From: Chromera velia
Lineage: Eukaryota > Sar > Chromeraceae
Direction: 5' to 3'
Assembly (NCBI GenBank): GCA_018398765.1
Contig: JAHBMJ010001914.1
Span: 1-24,672, forward strand
DNA length: 24,672 bases
Below the pieces are notes generated by a model. It ran no database searches. It had not been told where the DNA came from and saw only the letters and a list, made by a program, of their open reading frames with translations. Positions 21,694 through 24,672 of the stretch are shown here, piece after piece (the first letter of the stretch is position 1; each line of letters opens with the position of its first letter). Both the position numbers and the translations under genes were made by a program.

Positions 21694-22520
21694 ATGAAGA
21701 GAGAGAGGGGAGGGCAGCTAGAGGGAGAAGGAACCGTTGAGTGATGGATGTTAGAGAGGAAGAGTGAAAGACAGGCAGGCAGGTAGGTAGGTAGGGAGAC
21801 GAATGAATGAATGATAGAGAGAAAGAGAGAAAGATTGGCGGCTGTTCTTTCCTTCTGTTTTGTGCTGTTTCTGTCAGTCTATCGAAGCTCCTTGACTCTT
21901 TCATTTCTCATTCTTTAATTGCATGGGCGGAGGGAAGTTTTCATTTCACTTCGCTCATGCACCCAGCCAGCCAGTCGCCTCTGCTCGCGGGCAGACAGGC
22001 GAGGCGGTCGTAGTGGAACACCCGACATAGAGAGTTAAGTTGACTCATAAAGTGCGTGGTAACGAGGAAGTCAGAGTACGGGCGTTTTGGTTTGAGGGCT
22101 CTGGAAAAAAGGACAGAGAAGCGCTAGACGCCCCTTAGTAAGCAAACCAGCGGAAGGGGAGACATGCAGTGGGGGAGATGGGGGGTGACAGATGCTCCGA
22201 GCATGAAGCGTTGTAACGCTCGCTCGTTTGATTTTTGAGTTTTTGAGTTTCAATCCGTGTGTAATTCCTTCCTTTCTTCCCTCTCTGTTTCGTCCATTCC
22301 GCTGACTGATTTTGTTTCCGACCCCCCCTGAGTCTCGACAGCCCCCTTTTTGATCGAGGGTGCGTCGCCTCTCTTTTCAAACGAATTTGAACTTCAATGA
22401 CACCCTCAAGATCCTTCCCGAGGGCACTCACATGATTGCAGACCCTTCCTGAGTAATTCGAACCTGTCCGAAAACCTGTTACTCCACGTGCGGATACAAC
22501 TGTCAATGGTCAACAGCATA
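21694..22520. other. 3' flank of adenylate kinase, no gene recognised
   Basis: The start is purine-rich simple sequence (GAGAGAG, GGCAGGCAGGTAGGTAGG) that would be 3' UTR. On the minus strand at about 22341-22359 a CTCGATCAAAAAGGGGGC stretch is followed by TGTCGAGACTC, resembling a polypurine tract plus LTR start. It may mark another retroelement remnant. I see no convincing coding exon. Confidence 0.45.
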
Positions 22521-23036
22521 TATAGAGATGCTGGCAAGAAGCAATACCGTTACAGCATGACTATACTTTTCCTGTAACGCTAGACTCTAGGCTAAACTTA
22601 GCCACTACACGCTAAGGTGCGCGCTAGCTAAGTTCTATAAACTTTTTACTTACTTGTATTAGTCTAGGTATTAGTTACCACTACTAATAATTAGTTGTAA
22701 GAAATTTATTTACTAGAAATAATTTAAGAAATTTGAAATTTCATTTTTAAATGCAATCTGCACTTTATGAAAATCCAAAGTTTTAAACCAGTTTTTAAAA
22801 CTTTAGTGCTACTACTAGCTTTAGTGTTTAAATATAAAACAAAGTCTTTTTGATAAAAATTCTGACTGTTGCTCTAGGTTCTAGCGTAGGTTCTAGCTAG
22901 CGGCGCTTGTCACTTAATTTTAAGTGCATGTTTTTGAAAGTAAGTGTTAGTTTTATTAAGCTTTATGTTAGTGTATGTAGGAGTAGACGGATCAACGCGT
23001 GAGCCGCCATGATCGCATCACCGCCCGTGATGATCT

Positions 23037-23052
23037 AACGATGTACATCGTT
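23037..23052. repeat. Perfect 16-bp palindrome at the left base of the foldback
   Basis: AACGATGTACATCGTT is its own reverse complement. It overlaps the outer end of the left foldback arm, which starts at 23049. Confidence 0.9.
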
Positions 23053-23208
23053 GTTTTGTCAAATAAAGTCAATATCAGGCAAGCCTAATGTGTGCACGCA
23101 TGCTGAGCGTAGTACTCAGCGTACGCGCATCTGTGCATGCTGTTTAGTCTGATAGATGCGTGCATACATTAGGCTTGCCTGACATTGACTTTACTTAACA
23201 ATACAACG
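23049..23208. repeat. Foldback element: 53-bp inverted repeats with 54-base loop
   Basis: The left arm 23049-23101 and right arm 23156-23208 are reverse complements with 48 of 53 pairs matching. The best-conserved part is TCAGGCAAGCCTAATG. The loop carries its own short hairpin GCTGAG...CTCAGC (23102-23120). Size and structure fit a foldback or MITE-type element. No transposase is present. Confidence 0.85.
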
Positions 23209-23782
23209 GTCCTCATTATCATCATACGCCATTGCCATCAGCATATAAATAGGTGTCTAGCGTTCGGCAGCAACGCACGAGGCGTCGAGGCAGTTCGGTT
23301 CTTAACAACACTGTTACAACAGCAGTCAATCCTAGTTTACCCTTAACCAAAGTGATTGCTGAAGTATTTGATTGATACATCCAATGGTGCTATGACTTCA
23401 AGTTGCTAGTAAAGTTGACTATTTTAATCTAGATTTTAATTTAAAATATATTAAAATGTATAGTATTTAATGTACTAAAAAAAAATATAAAAAAATGAAT
23501 TGAAATATTACTGAATGTGAAATTGTAAATTGAGACAGTTACTATCAAATATCAATGCGTGCCAGTGCATCATGTGATTCATGCCAGATCAACATCACTA
23601 GGATGCATTACAATGATTGGGGGGCATTGACTTAAAGTTTGTTCCTAGCATCTGGCCTATGCGTCTTTCGTCTCTTCCTTCTGTCCTGGTTACTGCTCTC
23701 GCTGCTAGCTCTCTCTCTCATGCGACCTCATACTTGACGCTCCTCCGTCCGAATGCCTTCTTCGGCATTTTTTAAGTACTTC

Positions 23783-24672
<890 letters not shown>

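Larger units (their letters stand above)
22521..23782. other. AT-rich island with foldback sequence
   Basis: This stretch has strong AT bias with many CTAG/TAGT words, much like 3011-3559. It contains the palindrome and foldback described separately, a TATAAATAGG sequence at about 23244 that could be the promoter of an old element, and A-rich tracts near 23470-23500. I see no protein-coding gene. Confidence 0.5.

Noticed and set aside
22353-22452. Plus-strand frame ending NFNDTLKILPEGTHMIADPS and a stop
   Set aside because: It faintly resembles the segment after integrase in gypsy Pol, but it is too short and lacks any further conserved residue.
22135-22506. Minus-strand open frame of 123 codons
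   Set aside because: No ATG start and no motif. It crosses a polypurine-like run, so it is more likely chance or decayed element DNA.

Overview
The window is nuclear DNA of an intron-rich unicellular eukaryote. Three multi-exon protein genes sit in roughly balanced-composition DNA, with a mosaic of retroelement remnants, a minisatellite and AT-rich islands around them. Splice signals are unusually uniform: half of the inferred donors read GTCAGT, and nearly all acceptors read TGCAG. The octamer TGCATGCA recurs. Together with the style of the genes this suggests an alveolate-type protist, possibly a chromerid-like alga, but no feature here proves the lineage.

Layout. Positions 1-3010 (minus strand) hold the 5' half of a Ty3/gypsy LTR retrotransposon: LTR, primer binding site, gag, protease and the start of reverse transcriptase, which runs off the left edge. 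Positions 3011-3560 are AT-rich spacer. Positions 3560-5200 are a degenerate minisatellite of about 65 bp per unit. Positions 5201-6378 are non-coding, with a perfect palindrome and a small inverted-repeat element. Positions 6379-8640 (plus) encode an RBM8A/Y14-like exon junction complex protein. Positions 8641-12711 are AT-rich and repeat-rich, with polypurine-tract-like sequences and one open acidic reading frame that I cannot name. Positions 12712-18157 (minus) encode an eight-exon, cysteine-rich, two-membrane-segment protein of unknown function with an in-frame TAG in exon 7. Positions 18158-18872 form a divergent promoter region. Positions 18873-21693 (plus) encode a six-exon adenylate kinase. 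Positions 21694-23782 are non-coding, AT-rich towards the right, with a long foldback sequence. Positions 23783-24672 (minus) are the frameshifted 3' end of a reverse-transcriptase-type element that enters from the right edge.

The most unusual signal is a family of very short hairpin sequences, about 33-54 bp, related to TGCATTTATTTTCATACAG. They lie in introns of the cysteine-rich gene and the adenylate kinase gene. In three cases the hairpin sits between two copies of a splice-site segment (acceptor plus exon start, or exon end plus donor). In the kinase gene the duplicated segment is 48 bp and identical in both copies. The result is a real splice site with a decoy copy next to it.

The two housekeeping genes act in separate processes (mRNA marking after splicing; adenine nucleotide balance). 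Apart from a shared intergenic region between the kinase and the cysteine-rich gene, nothing shows that the genes work together.
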